NCBI RefSeq assembly: GCF_009928525.1
Contig: NZ_JAABOK010000001.1
Span: 434,001 to 498,000 of the forward strand
DNA from: Chitinophaga solisilvae
GTDB lineage: Bacteria; Bacteroidota; Bacteroidia; Chitinophagales; Chitinophagaceae
Direction: 5' to 3'
Length of the DNA: 64,000 nucleotides
A program made the translations under genes and the position numbers. Positions 54,068 to 62,523 of the stretch are shown here, one piece after another (the first letter of the stretch is position 1; every line of letters begins with the position of its first letter). The notes below the pieces were generated by a model that did not search any database, was not told the DNA's origin, and saw only the letters and a list, made by a program, of their open reading frames with translations.

Positions 54068-55231
54068 TCAGAGGCGGTAATAGAAGGAGCGGAGGTCCTG
54101 CTCCAGCTTATCATATATTGGCCGTGTCAGCTCAATGAAGAGATCCTGCGGCGGTGGCGGCGGCACATCGCGTCCTCCCAGAAGGCTTTTGTCTGCGTCG
54201 CTGAGGGCGCGTTCATCTCCTTTAAAGTAACCGAACTGGTTCACCCAGGTGTAGCTGCCGGGAACCCGGTCGGACCGTAACAAATTACCGTTATTGGTAT
54301 CTGTGATACGATAATCCAGCACTCCGCTGGAATACACTGTTTTCTTTGTGAGAAACAGGGTAGCCGTTACCGTTTGATATATATTTTGCGATTTGCCGCT
54401 GGTATCTTTGGTGGTGCCGGTCACGATCTGTTTTGAAACATCCCGCTGGGAGCGGTCTACGTACGTCTGCCCCACCATGAAATCCAGGAATCGGAGTTCA
54501 ATGTATTCATCCGGTCTGATATTTTCGTTGCGGGCTATCCGTTCATCGTAGAACTGTACGAAGCGGTTAATGTTGCGCTGCTGCAGGGTTCTGACAAGAT
54601 AATCCCTGAACTGGTCGGCACTGAACTGAAAGTAGGTAGAGCGTACTTCCAACTCGCTGATGACAACATTTACCACGCCGGCCTGGAAGGCTTCGTCTTT
54701 ACGTTGCCGGGCGTCGCGGTAGTTGCTGATGAGTTTAAGTGTTGCTGTAAATTCGTCGTAAGCCAGGCGTGCGCTGGCTTTGTCCCCTTTTTCCAGCAGT
54801 GCCATACCGCGGTCATAGCGCACTTCGGCGGCATTTTCCTGGGCGCCGGTAATGGCGTCGCGGTAATCTTTGGGCGTCACCACCTGCATGGCTGCGGGGG
54901 AGCCGTGTATGAGGTCATACAGGCGCTGCATGCTGCGGTATTCTGTCCGGACGGATTCCCATTTCAGCTGGTTATTGGAACGTAGAAAGGCGTTAACGCG
55001 GTCTTCATGCATTTTAGCTGCCTGCTGGTATGCCAGGGGTAATATTTTCAGGGCGGTAGCATCCTGCGGTTTCCGCTGCAGTTTCTTGACAAAGGCGGTC
55101 ACGGCCTCATCGTAACGCCCCTTGTTATACATCTTTTCACCGGATTTACAGGAAAACAGCATCAGGGCGCACAACAAACCTGCTACTGCTACGCGTTGCA
55201 CAGTACTAATAGATGAACCAATCATTTTCAA
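54068..55231 (-). CDS. Hypothetical lipoprotein with TPR-like N-terminus
   Basis: This 387-residue protein has a signal sequence with lipobox LMLFSC. A TPR-like segment follows (MYNKGRYDEAVTAFVKKLQR, about 33-65, then ATALKILPLAYQQAAKMHED). The C-terminal half has VTATLFLTKKTVYSSGVLDY and ends DKLEQDLRSFYYRL. I cannot name a family with certainty. It lies 43 bp downstream of smpB on the same strand and may be read from that transcript. Confidence 0.75.
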   Translation of the reverse strand: MKMIGSSISTVQRVAVAGLLCALMLFSCKSGEKMYNKGRYDEAVTAFVKKLQRKPQDATALKILPLAYQQAAKMHEDRVNAFLRSNNQLKWESVRTEYRSMQRLYDLIHGSPAAMQVVTPKDYRDAITGAQENAAEVRYDRGMALLEKGDKASARLAYDEFTATLKLISNYRDARQRKDEAFQAGVVNVVISELEVRSTYFQFSADQFRDYLVRTLQQRNINRFVQFYDERIARNENIRPDEYIELRFLDFMVGQTYVDRSQRDVSKQIVTGTTKDTSGKSQNIYQTVTATLFLTKKTVYSSGVLDYRITDTNNGNLLRSDRVPGSYTWVNQFGYFKGDERALSDADKSLLGGRDVPPPPPQDLFIELTRPIYDKLEQDLRSFYYRL

Positions 55232-55274
55232 GGGATATGATGTTAGATAATGTAAGTACCTGTGTCGGGCCGGA

Positions 55275-55712
55275 CTATTTGATCATACGGCGTAATTCCC
55301 TGTCAGACTCCCGCTGTTTGATGGTATCGCGTTTGTCATGCAGCTTTTTACCTTTACCAAGACCAATCTCCAGCTTAGCCAGGCTTTTATCTGTAATAAA
55401 TATACGAAGGGGGACGATGGTGTAGCCTCTTTCCTTGATCTTGTTCTCCAGCTTTTTCAGTTCACGTCTGGTAAGCAGCAGTTTACGTTCTCTCAGCGGA
55501 TCATGGTTAGCGGCGGTGCCGTGGGAATATTCGGCAATATGAAGACTTTTAACAAACAGTTCTCCTTTGGAAAAATAGCAAAAGGAATCATTAAAGCTAA
55601 CCCTGTTGGCGCGGATGGATTTAATCTCTGTTCCGGTCAATACCATTCCCGCAATAAATTTTTCCTCTATTGCGTACTCAAAATATGCTGATCTGTTCTT
55701 TAATTCGGCCAT
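55275..55712 (-). CDS. smpB: SsrA-binding protein SmpB
   Basis: This 145-residue protein has all the SmpB features: FEYAIEEKFIAGMVLTGTEI, SIRANRVSFNDSFCYFSKG, HDPLRERKLLLTRRELKKLE and the basic tail KGKKLHDKRDTIKQRESDRE. It binds tmRNA and is needed for trans-translation that frees stalled ribosomes. The tmRNA gene is not in this window. An inverted repeat sits directly upstream of its start codon. Confidence 0.97.
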   Translation of the reverse strand: MAELKNRSAYFEYAIEEKFIAGMVLTGTEIKSIRANRVSFNDSFCYFSKGELFVKSLHIAEYSHGTAANHDPLRERKLLLTRRELKKLENKIKERGYTIVPLRIFITDKSLAKLEIGLGKGKKLHDKRDTIKQRESDRELRRMIK

Positions 55713-55721
55713 GGGTGAAAG

Positions 55722-55827
55722 ATTTGAGATTTGATTATTTGGTTATTTGAGATTTAATCTGGGCGCATACTACATTAGATATCCGCTCAGATTAACTCTC
55801 AAATAACCAAATAATCAAATCTCAAAT
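55722..55827. repeat. Long intergenic inverted repeat, AT-rich arm type
   Basis: Arms of 44 bp (55722-55765 with 55784-55827) pair with two mismatches around an 18-base loop. Outer units are ATTTGAGATTTG and GATTATTTGG; the inner part is TTAATCTGGGCG. It fills the gap between the accD stop codon (55834) and the smpB start (55712). It could end the accD transcript or be part of the smpB promoter region. Confidence 0.92.
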
Positions 55828-55833
55828 GAGTAT

Positions 55834-56682
55834 CTAGTTTTTAAACAGGCTCAGGGTGTTGGCCAGTTTTGTTTTTAATTCTTTGCGATCCATGATGAAA
55901 TCCAGGAAGCCGTGTTCGAGCAGGAATTCGGCGCTCTGGAAGCCTTCAGGGAGGTCTTTTTTGATAGTTTCCTTGATGATCCTCGGACCGGCGAAGCCGA
56001 TCAGTGCACCCGGCTCAGCGATGTTGAGATCGCCCAGCATGGCATAGGAGGCGGTAACGCCACCGGTGGTCGGATCCGTCATCAGGGAGATGTAAGGTAA
56101 CCGGGCATCAGCCAGCTGCGTGAGCTTGGCGGATGTTTTGGCCATCTGCATCAGGGAGAAGGCGCTTTCCATCATACGGGCGCCGCCGGATTTGGAGATG
56201 ATCATCAGGGCTTTCTTATGCAGAATGCAATAGTCGATGGAACGGGCGATTTTTTCCCCCACCACGGAACCCATGGACCCCCCGATAAAGTTGAAGTCCA
56301 TACAGGCTACAACCAGATCGTAACCGTTTACCGTACCGGTACCCACTGTCATGGCATCTTTCAGGCCGGATTTTTTCTGTGCTTCCTTCAGCCTGTCCCC
56401 GTAAGGTTTCAGGTCTTTAAAGCCCAGGAAGTCAGTTGGGTAGATATTTGGAAACAGTTCCTCGAACTGATTGTTATCAAAGATAATCTCGAAATACTCG
56501 GCAGAGTTAATACGATTGTGATAGTTGCATTTATCACATACGTAAAAATGCTCCTTCAGATCCTTTACAGTGGTGGTTTTTTTACAGTTAGGACATTTAT
56601 GCCACAACCCATCCGGCGCTTCTTTCTTTTCACTGGTGGAGGTGGAAATACCTTGTTTAATTCGCTTAAACCAGCTTGACAT
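55834..56682 (-). CDS. accD: Acetyl-CoA carboxylase carboxyltransferase subunit beta
   Basis: This 282-residue protein begins [14 protein letters not shown] and has a four-cysteine zinc finger (CPNC at about 28-31 and CDKC at about 47-50). The crotonase-like domain has [40 protein letters not shown] and [20 protein letters not shown]. It is the carboxyltransferase beta subunit for malonyl-CoA synthesis. It differs from the fused acyl-CoA carboxylase at 43015. The accA gene is not in this window. Confidence 0.97.
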   Translation of the reverse strand: MSSWFKRIKQGISTSTSEKKEAPDGLWHKCPNCKKTTTVKDLKEHFYVCDKCNYHNRINSAEYFEIIFDNNQFEELFPNIYPTDFLGFKDLKPYGDRLKEAQKKSGLKDAMTVGTGTVNGYDLVVACMDFNFIGGSMGSVVGEKIARSIDYCILHKKALMIISKSGGARMMESAFSLMQMAKTSAKLTQLADARLPYISLMTDPTTGGVTASYAMLGDLNIAEPGALIGFAGPRIIKETIKKDLPEGFQSAEFLLEHGFLDFIMDRKELKTKLANTLSLFKN

Positions 56683-56804
56683 ATTTTACTATTAGATTAG
56701 AAAATAGTGGTGCAAGATACGAATTAATGAATAAAACCAATAATCGTGTCGGAATTAAAGATACAAATATTATAAGGAACAATGCTGCTTTGTCTTTTAA
56801 TAAT

Positions 56805-56856
56805 AAAGCGGAAACAAAAGCAGTTTTTTTTATATAACCACTTTTGCCTCCGCTTT
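56805..56856 (-). terminator. Terminator hairpin downstream of fbaA
   Basis: AAAGCGGAAACAAAAG and CTTTTGCCTCCGCTTT make a 16-bp stem around a 20-base loop. The two mismatched pairs are G-U wobbles when read on the reverse strand. It begins 32 bp after the fbaA stop codon and is followed on that strand by TTATTATT. Confidence 0.75.
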
Positions 56857-56887
56857 GAGCAGACAGGGCTGTTTTACAGCGCGTCCC

Positions 56888-57952
56888 TTAGTTTCTGTTG
56901 ATGCAGTTCAGATCCCTGAACGCTTCTTCCAGGCGTTTTACAAAGGTATCTTCACCTTTGCGCAGCCATACGCGTGGATCATAGTATTTTTTGTTAGGTT
57001 TATCTGCGCCTTCAGGGTTGCCCAGCTGTGCCTGCAGATAATCTTTTTTAGCTTCGTAGTAGTCGTGTACGCCTTCCCAGAATGCCCACTGCATGTCGGT
57101 ATCAATATTCATTTTGATAACGCCGTAACCCAGTGCTTCTGCGATCTGGTGCTTCGGAGAGCCGCTGCCGCCGTGGAATACGTAGTATACCGGCTTGGCT
57201 TTGGTGCCGAATTTCTGCTGGATATATTCCTGGCTGTTCTGCAGGATCACCGGACGCAGTTCTACGTTACCCGGGCTGTATACGCCATGTACGTTTCCGA
57301 AAGCGGCGGCTACAGTGAAGCGGCTGCCTACTTTAGACAGTACTTCATAAGCGTAGGCCACATCTTCAGGCTGGGTATATAACTTGGAGTTATCTACGCC
57401 GGAGTTGTCCACACCGTCTTCTTCTCCACCGGTTACGCCCAGCTCAATTTCGATGGACATACCCAGTTTATTCATTCTTTCAAAATATTTATGGGAGATT
57501 TCGATGTTCTCCTGGATAGGCTCTTCAGACAGATCCAGCATGTGAGAGCTGTACAAAGGCTGGCCATGCAGTTTGAAATATTCTTCACCGGCAGTCAGCA
57601 GACCGTCGATCCATGGCAACCATTTTTTAGCGGCGTGGTCAGTATGCAATACAACAGGAACGCCATAGTACTTAGCTACTTCATGCACGTGTTTAGCACC
57701 GGAGATACCGCCGGCGATGTTTGCCTGCAGCTTATCGTTAGGCATGCCTTTACCGGCATAAAACTGCGCACCCCCATTGGAAAACTGTATAATTACCGGT
57801 GAATTTACTTTCGCAGCTGTTTCCAGCACCGCATTCACGGAGTTGGTTCCCACAACATTCACGGCAGGCATAGCAAATCCGTTGTCTTTGGCATCGTTAT
57901 ACAGCGCATCCAGCTCTTCGCCGAATAATACGCCAGCTCTGTATTTTCCCAT
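56888..57952 (-). CDS. fbaA: Class II fructose-bisphosphate aldolase
   Basis: This 354-residue protein has the class IIA pattern: GFAMPAVNVVGTNSVNAVLE near the N-terminus, VVLHTDHAAKKWLPWIDGLL with the catalytic Asp and zinc His, SIEIELGVTGGEEDGVDNSG and YYVFHGGSGSPKHQIAEALG. It splits fructose 1,6-bisphosphate in glycolysis and forms it in gluconeogenesis, with zinc. It is monocistronic with its own promoter and terminator. Confidence 0.97.
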   Translation of the reverse strand: MGKYRAGVLFGEELDALYNDAKDNGFAMPAVNVVGTNSVNAVLETAAKVNSPVIIQFSNGGAQFYAGKGMPNDKLQANIAGGISGAKHVHEVAKYYGVPVVLHTDHAAKKWLPWIDGLLTAGEEYFKLHGQPLYSSHMLDLSEEPIQENIEISHKYFERMNKLGMSIEIELGVTGGEEDGVDNSGVDNSKLYTQPEDVAYAYEVLSKVGSRFTVAAAFGNVHGVYSPGNVELRPVILQNSQEYIQQKFGTKAKPVYYVFHGGSGSPKHQIAEALGYGVIKMNIDTDMQWAFWEGVHDYYEAKKDYLQAQLGNPEGADKPNKKYYDPRVWLRKGEDTFVKRLEEAFRDLNCINRN

Positions 57953-57984
57953 ACTCTAAAAATGTATTTGTTTTTTAAGGAAAG

Positions 57985-57992
57985 CAAATATA
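57985..57992 (-). promoter_or_regulatory. -7 box of fbaA
   Basis: On the reverse strand this reads TATATTTG, a full match to TAnnTTTG, 32 bp before the fbaA start at 57952. The -33 element is weak (TTTC about 24 bp upstream). Confidence 0.6.
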
Positions 57993-58087
57993 AGCAGGAA
58001 AAAATAAGATTTATAGCGAAATGTATTTATTGCAGCGATAAAAGTAAAGAGATAAAAATGTATTTTACCCGGATATCCTCCATTATC

Positions 58088-58906
58088 ATGTTACATAGAA
58101 TTATTCTTTTCCTTGTTTGTCTGTTACTGCAAACCTTTGCTGCTAAGGCCTTTCAGCATACTGCAACCGATTCCGCCACTTACTTCCGCTCCTTCGATAA
58201 TACGCGTATTCATTACACCAGTAAAGGAAACGGAGAGCCGGTTATCCTTGTGCATGGCTTCATAACAAACGGTAATTCCTGGCTGGCAACGCCGCTGTAC
58301 GATTCGCTGCTGAAACATCATTTCCGGGTGATTACGCTGGACCTGCGCGGCAACGGCACTTCCGACCATCCGCACGACAGCCTGGCCTATCTGGATGATG
58401 CAGAAGCAAAAGATATTATGGCGCTTGCCACGCATCTGCAGCTGGGCGCCTACAGGATAGTAGGGTATTCCCGCGGAGCCATTATCGCAGCCCGGCTGCT
58501 GGTGCTGGACAAACAACGTGTGCGCTGCGGCGTGCTGGGAGGCGTAGGCACCGGGTTTACTGATCCGGCATGGCCCCGCCGCCTGCAGTTCTATGATGCC
58601 CTCTCCGGGAAAGATGTCCCAGAGCTGGCGGCCATGGTGAAAAACGTACAGGCGGCAGGGTTAGACCAGCGCGCGCTGGCGCTGATGCAGTTCGGGCAGC
58701 CCGCTACCACCGCCGCGGAATTTGCACTGGTACAACAGCCGGTACTGGTTATCGGAGGCGATAAAGACGAAGACAATGATACAGGCGGTTCCCTCGCAGC
58801 CCTTATGCCGCGCGGTATGCACGGCACTGTAGCCGGCAATCATACTACTACATTGCGCTCTCCCTGGTTTGCGGAGTGGATCACAGATTTTTTAGAAAAA
58901 CATTGA
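58088..58906 (+). CDS. Secreted alpha/beta hydrolase
   Basis: This 272-residue protein is given from the ATG at 58088, which starts a clean signal peptide (MLHRIILFLVCLLLQTFAAK). An upstream in-frame ATG at 58058 would add ten residues. The oxyanion-hole motif is VILVHGF; the nucleophile elbow is GYSRGA; the acid is probably in GGDKDEDND; the His is in VAGNHTTT. It belongs to the epoxide-hydrolase/lipase-like class of hydrolases but no substrate can be assigned. The elbow reads G-Y-S-R-G rather than the usual G-x-S-x-G with a small residue. It converges with the Rieske-like gene, 8 bp apart. Confidence 0.85.
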   Translation: MLHRIILFLVCLLLQTFAAKAFQHTATDSATYFRSFDNTRIHYTSKGNGEPVILVHGFITNGNSWLATPLYDSLLKHHFRVITLDLRGNGTSDHPHDSLAYLDDAEAKDIMALATHLQLGAYRIVGYSRGAIIAARLLVLDKQRVRCGVLGGVGTGFTDPAWPRRLQFYDALSGKDVPELAAMVKNVQAAGLDQRALALMQFGQPATTAAEFALVQQPVLVIGGDKDEDNDTGGSLAALMPRGMHGTVAGNHTTTLRSPWFAEWITDFLEKH

Positions 58907-58914
58907 CAGGGATC

Positions 58915-59358
58915 TTAACTAACTGTCAGCATATTACCATTTACCGTAATGCTGTAGGGAGTGAGCGCCGCAGCAGCCGGTCCGGTGTTTACAGCGCCGG
59001 TGGCTGTATACCTGCTGCCATGGCCGCATGGCGCGTTGCATTCTATGAGGCCGGAAGCTTTGCTGAAAGTAGAAACGGTACATCCCTGATGGGTGCAGGT
59101 ACTTGATAAAGCGCTGAAAGCCGCGGCGGTATTGCCTGTGCCGGTACGGATAACAATCACGCCATTGGCAATCCTGAAATCGCCTACTTGGGTAAGGTCG
59201 CTGGTAAGATTCAGGGTAACCCTGGCGGATCCGCCACCAGGGCCGGGATCAGGAGATGATCCATAACCGCCGCCTCCTTTGCTGCAGGCAGCCATTCCGG
59301 CGGTACAGGCCAATACCAGCGTTAGCCCTACGTTTGATACAAATTTCCTTCTTTCCAT
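58915..59358 (-). CDS. Rieske [2Fe-2S]-like lipoprotein with altered second motif
   Basis: This 147-residue protein starts at the ATG at 59358 (MERRKFVSNVGLTLVLACTA) and has a lipobox-like GMAAC before a Gly/Ser linker. The Rieske domain has a normal first motif, CTHQGC. The second motif reads CNAPCGHGSRY instead of the usual CPCHGS, so the Cys and His spacing is changed. The first Cys-His pair and one Cys may still bind, but a normal 2Fe-2S site is uncertain. It resembles small Bacteroidota Rieske proteins of unknown redox partner. Confidence 0.85.
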   Translation of the reverse strand: MERRKFVSNVGLTLVLACTAGMAACSKGGGGYGSSPDPGPGGGSARVTLNLTSDLTQVGDFRIANGVIVIRTGTGNTAAAFSALSSTCTHQGCTVSTFSKASGLIECNAPCGHGSRYTATGAVNTGPAAAALTPYSITVNGNMLTVS

Positions 59359-59424
59359 AAAGTAAATTTTACGGTGACAGTACAACGTGTATGACTTGTA
59401 CGCGGAAGAAAGGGAACAGGTTGC

Positions 59425-60258
59425 CTAGCGGCTGAAATGAAAGGCGGGTATGTCCAGCAGCTGCCGGAAATAGGGAACCGCTTCGGCCAGGCGGCTGCCG
59501 TACCAGGAGAACATTTCTCCGTCTACCAGCAAAATACGCGCTGCCGGCAGGATCTCCTGCAATTCGGCGATATGTTTTTCCTTAAAGGGATAAGGTTCGG
59601 AAGAAAGCAGTACCAGCCGGCAGCCACTGCCGGCCAGCTGTTCCGGTGTGATGGCAGGGTAGCGGGGCATATCTGCAAATACATTCTGCAGTCCGCAGCG
59701 CTGCATCATCTGCCGGATGAATGTGTCGCCACCAGCCACCATCCATGGATTGCGCCAGATGAAGTAGGCGGTGGGAACAGGGGGCGTTAAAGGCTGAAGT
59801 GCGGAAAACTGTGTTTGTATGTCGCTGATAAGCGCGTTAGCAGCAGCTTCCCGGCAGGTGATGGCGCCAACGCCGGCAATCATCTCCAGCGCATCTTCCA
59901 GCGTCCGGATGTCGCTCACCCATACCGGATAATCTTTCATCAGCGCCTCTACATCAGCGGCCGTATTTTCTTCTTTATTGGCGATGATAAGGTCTGGCTG
60001 CAGGGAACGGACAATATCGGCATGCACGTTTTTAGTACCGCCTACACGGGTTTTGCTACGGAACCACGCTGCCGGATGTACGCAGAATTTAGTGATGCCT
60101 GCCACTTCTTTTTCCAGCCCCAGCGTATATAATAATTCCGTTTGCGAAGGCACCAGAGAGATGATCCTCTCCGGCGCCTTCGCCAGTGTTACCGTGCGTT
60201 GCAGCTGATCGCGAAACGTGCGGGGGCTGTTACCGTCCCAGTGCCTGGATGATGTCAT
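59425..60258 (-). CDS. BtuF-like cobalamin/metal-chelate-binding protein
   Basis: This 277-residue protein has the helical-backbone metal-receptor fold: RTFRDQLQRTVTLAKAPERI, ISLVPSQTELLYTLGLEKEV, DIVRSLQPDLIIANKEENTA and LVLLSSEPYPFKEKHIAELQ. The phrase SLVPSQTELLY is a mark of the BtuF/cobalamin-binding subgroup. It has no signal peptide, so unlike E. coli BtuF it may stay in the cytoplasm or be mis-started. It overlaps the end of the cystathionine beta-synthase-type gene by 29 bp and is probably translated with it. Confidence 0.85.
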   Translation of the reverse strand: MTSSRHWDGNSPRTFRDQLQRTVTLAKAPERIISLVPSQTELLYTLGLEKEVAGITKFCVHPAAWFRSKTRVGGTKNVHADIVRSLQPDLIIANKEENTAADVEALMKDYPVWVSDIRTLEDALEMIAGVGAITCREAAANALISDIQTQFSALQPLTPPVPTAYFIWRNPWMVAGGDTFIRQMMQRCGLQNVFADMPRYPAITPEQLAGSGCRLVLLSSEPYPFKEKHIAELQEILPAARILLVDGEMFSWYGSRLAEAVPYFRQLLDIPAFHFSR

Positions 60259-61588
60259 ACTTAGTTACGATGTGATGATCTCCGCTGTCGTCTTTAGTGA
60301 GTACAGCACCGTTTTCCCGGTTGATATAGACAGACAGTTTTTCTATCGGCGTATCCTGACTTACGAGCGGGAATGGCGCCTGCATGACCTGCCCGATGAG
60401 TGCATCTTTCAGGTTGCTGTCATCAATCAGTTTATTGAACAGGCCGTTTTCAGAAACGGAACCAACAATTTCGCTGTCACGTTTAACGGGGATATGTTCA
60501 ATATCGAATTTTTTCATTTTCGCAATGGCATCGCTGACTCTTTCATCTGGTGTAACCGTTACCAGTGGCAGATTACGGCGCGCGTTCACCACGTCTTTCA
60601 CCGTTTTGACGTCCAGAAATCCGCGTTCCATCATCCATTGGTCGTTGTATACTTTTCCTACATAACGGCTGCCATGATCGTGGAAAACCACTACTACCAC
60701 ATCTTCCGGTTTCAGGGAGGCTTTCAGCTGTAAAAGACCTGCTATGGCGGAACCGGCAGAGTAACCCACGAAGATGCCTTCTTCTTTCGTAATACGGCGG
60801 GCCATAACGGCGCCGTCTTTATCAGTTACTTTTTCGAAGGCGTCTATCACGCTCATATCGTAGTTCTCCGGCACAAAGTCTTCTCCTATACCTTCAGTGA
60901 TATAGGGATATACTTCGTTCATATCCAGTTCGCCGGTTTCATAATATTTTTTCAGGAGAGAGCCGTAGCTGTCAATAGCCCATACCTTGATATCCGGATT
61001 TTTCTCTTTCAGGAACCTGCCTGTACCGGTGATGGTACCACCGGTGCCGGTAGCTACTACCAGGTGGGTCACTTTACCATCCGTCTGATCCCAGATTTCC
61101 GGACCGGTCTGCTCATAGTGCGCATCGCGGTTGGCGAGGTTATCGTACTGGTTTACATAGAAGGAGTTGGGTATTTCCGTAGCCAGCCTTTTGGATACGG
61201 AGTAGTAGGAGCGGGGATCTTCCGGTTCCACGTTGGTCGGACACACGATTACTTCCGCGCCTACGGCTTTCAGGATATCTACTTTTTCCTTGGATTGTTT
61301 ATCGGTGGTGGTAAAAATACATTTGTAGCCTTTGATGACGGCTGCAAGTGCCAGGCCCATACCGGTATTGCCGGAGGTGCCTTCAATGATGGTGCCGCCG
61401 GGTTTGAGCAGGCCTTTCTGTTCGGCAACTTCTACCATTTTGATAGCCATCCTGTCCTTGATGGAGTTGCCCGGGTTAAAGAATTCTACCTTGGCAAACA
61501 CTTGGCAGGGCAGGGAAGCCGTTACGCGGTTCAGTTTTACCAGTGGGGTGTGGCCAATCGTTTCGAGTATGTTATTAACGTATTTCAT
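60230..61588 (-). CDS. Cystathionine beta-synthase-type PLP enzyme with CBS domains
   Basis: This 452-residue protein starts at the ATG at 61588 (MKYVNNILETIGHTPLVKLN); a longer frame would begin further upstream without support. The PLP fold has Lys44 in NPGNSIKDRMA and the phosphate loop EGTSGNTGMGLALA. Two CBS domains occupy about 335-452 (DERVSDAIAKMKKFDIEHIP and PIEKLSVYINRENGAVLTKD). This is the cystathionine beta-synthase layout without the heme domain; it may make cystathionine or cysteine. The BtuF-like gene overlaps its end. Confidence 0.93.
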   Translation of the reverse strand: MKYVNNILETIGHTPLVKLNRVTASLPCQVFAKVEFFNPGNSIKDRMAIKMVEVAEQKGLLKPGGTIIEGTSGNTGMGLALAAVIKGYKCIFTTTDKQSKEKVDILKAVGAEVIVCPTNVEPEDPRSYYSVSKRLATEIPNSFYVNQYDNLANRDAHYEQTGPEIWDQTDGKVTHLVVATGTGGTITGTGRFLKEKNPDIKVWAIDSYGSLLKKYYETGELDMNEVYPYITEGIGEDFVPENYDMSVIDAFEKVTDKDGAVMARRITKEEGIFVGYSAGSAIAGLLQLKASLKPEDVVVVVFHDHGSRYVGKVYNDQWMMERGFLDVKTVKDVVNARRNLPLVTVTPDERVSDAIAKMKKFDIEHIPVKRDSEIVGSVSENGLFNKLIDDSNLKDALIGQVMQAPFPLVSQDTPIEKLSVYINRENGAVLTKDDSGDHHIVTKYDIIQALGR

Positions 61589-61599
61589 ATAAAATAATG

Positions 61600-61863
61600 A
61601 GGTTGTGCGGTTGTAAATTACGAATTCAGAATCAGGAATCGTGCATTTATCGCAGATTCTCCCATCTGGCATAGAAAAGAACGGCTTTATGATAATTATT
61701 ATTTATTTTTTTCTTCTGAAAGATTTCCCTCACTGAATTTCCTTTAACGAACCGATACAAAAAATAGAAAACAACAATCCCCTCATCATTCATCATGTAT
61801 ACCCCCCTCTCCGCTGCATTTATAATTCGTCCTGCATAATTCGTCATTCGTAATTCCCAATTC
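61600..61863. repeat. Degenerate or half inverted repeat between divergent genes
   Basis: The right side (about 61820-61863) has CTCCGCTGCATTTATAATTC, then TCGTCATTCGTAATTCCCAA, close to the right arms of the other elements. The left side keeps only AAATTACGAATTCAG near 61614. The two parts no longer pair well, so this looks like a decayed copy. It lies between the divergent genes at 61588 and 61879, and no other gene is seen in this stretch. Confidence 0.6.
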
Positions 61864-61864
61864 C

Positions 61865-61872
61865 TATCTTTG
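61865..61872 (+). promoter_or_regulatory. -7 box of bioD, leaderless arrangement
   Basis: TATCTTTG matches TAnnTTTG and ends 6 bp before the ATG at 61879, the same sequence and distance as the rnhA promoter. The upstream CCCAATT is also shared with the rnhA region, next to the inverted-repeat arm in both cases. Confidence 0.7.
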
Positions 61873-61878
61873 CCGGAG

Positions 61879-62523
61879 ATGAATCGAATATTTATAACCG
61901 GTATTGGTACCGGGGTTGGAAAAACGGTTACTGCCGCCTGTGTAACAGCAGCACTGGAAGCAGATTACTGGAAACCTGTACAGAGCGGCATGGAAGAGGG
62001 CACGGATACGGCAACCATTCAGGCCCTGCTGGCTGGTACCACCACCATATGCCACCCGGAAGCCTACGTATTGAAAGAACCTGCTTCGCCGCACCTGGCG
62101 GCCCGGATGGAGCATATTACCATTGATACTTCCCGTATTACAGCACAGGCAGACGGTATCACGGGCAACCGGCCGCTGATTATAGAAGGCGCCGGCGGAC
62201 TACTGGTGCCGCTGAATGACGAAATGTCCACACTGGACCTGATCCGGCAGCTGCAGGCCAGGGTAATCATTGTGGCGCAGAACTACCTGGGCAGCATCAA
62301 CCATTCCATGCTTACCGCAAAAGTGCTGCAGCATACAGGCGTTCCCGTTATGGGCTGGATATTTACAGGCCATCATCACAGTAATGAAGATGATGTAATC
62401 CGCTGGAGCGGGTATCCTTCACTGGGCCGCATACCGCAGGCCGGAGAGGTGAACAGCGCCTTTGTCATGGAACAGGCACGGCTTTTGACAGGTCCTCTCA
62501 ACGCTTCACTGTATGACCACTAA
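61879..62523 (+). CDS. bioD: Dethiobiotin synthase
   Basis: This 214-residue protein begins MNRIFITGIGTGVGKTVTAA, which contains the ATP-binding P-loop GTGVGKT. It continues with YWKPVQSGMEEG (Lys-Pro-x-Gln-Ser-Gly substrate motif) and IIEGAGGLLVPLN. It closes the ureido ring to make dethiobiotin from diaminopelargonate, CO2 and ATP. Other biotin genes are not in this window. It overlaps the next gene by 11 bp. Confidence 0.96.
   Translation: MNRIFITGIGTGVGKTVTAACVTAALEADYWKPVQSGMEEGTDTATIQALLAGTTTICHPEAYVLKEPASPHLAARMEHITIDTSRITAQADGITGNRPLIIEGAGGLLVPLNDEMSTLDLIRQLQARVIIVAQNYLGSINHSMLTAKVLQHTGVPVMGWIFTGHHHSNEDDVIRWSGYPSLGRIPQAGEVNSAFVMEQARLLTGPLNASLYDH

Noticed and set aside
61647..61847. 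Reverse-strand ORF of 66 codons upstream of the CBS-type gene
   Set aside because: It spans the decayed repeat and has no recognisable pattern or promoter.
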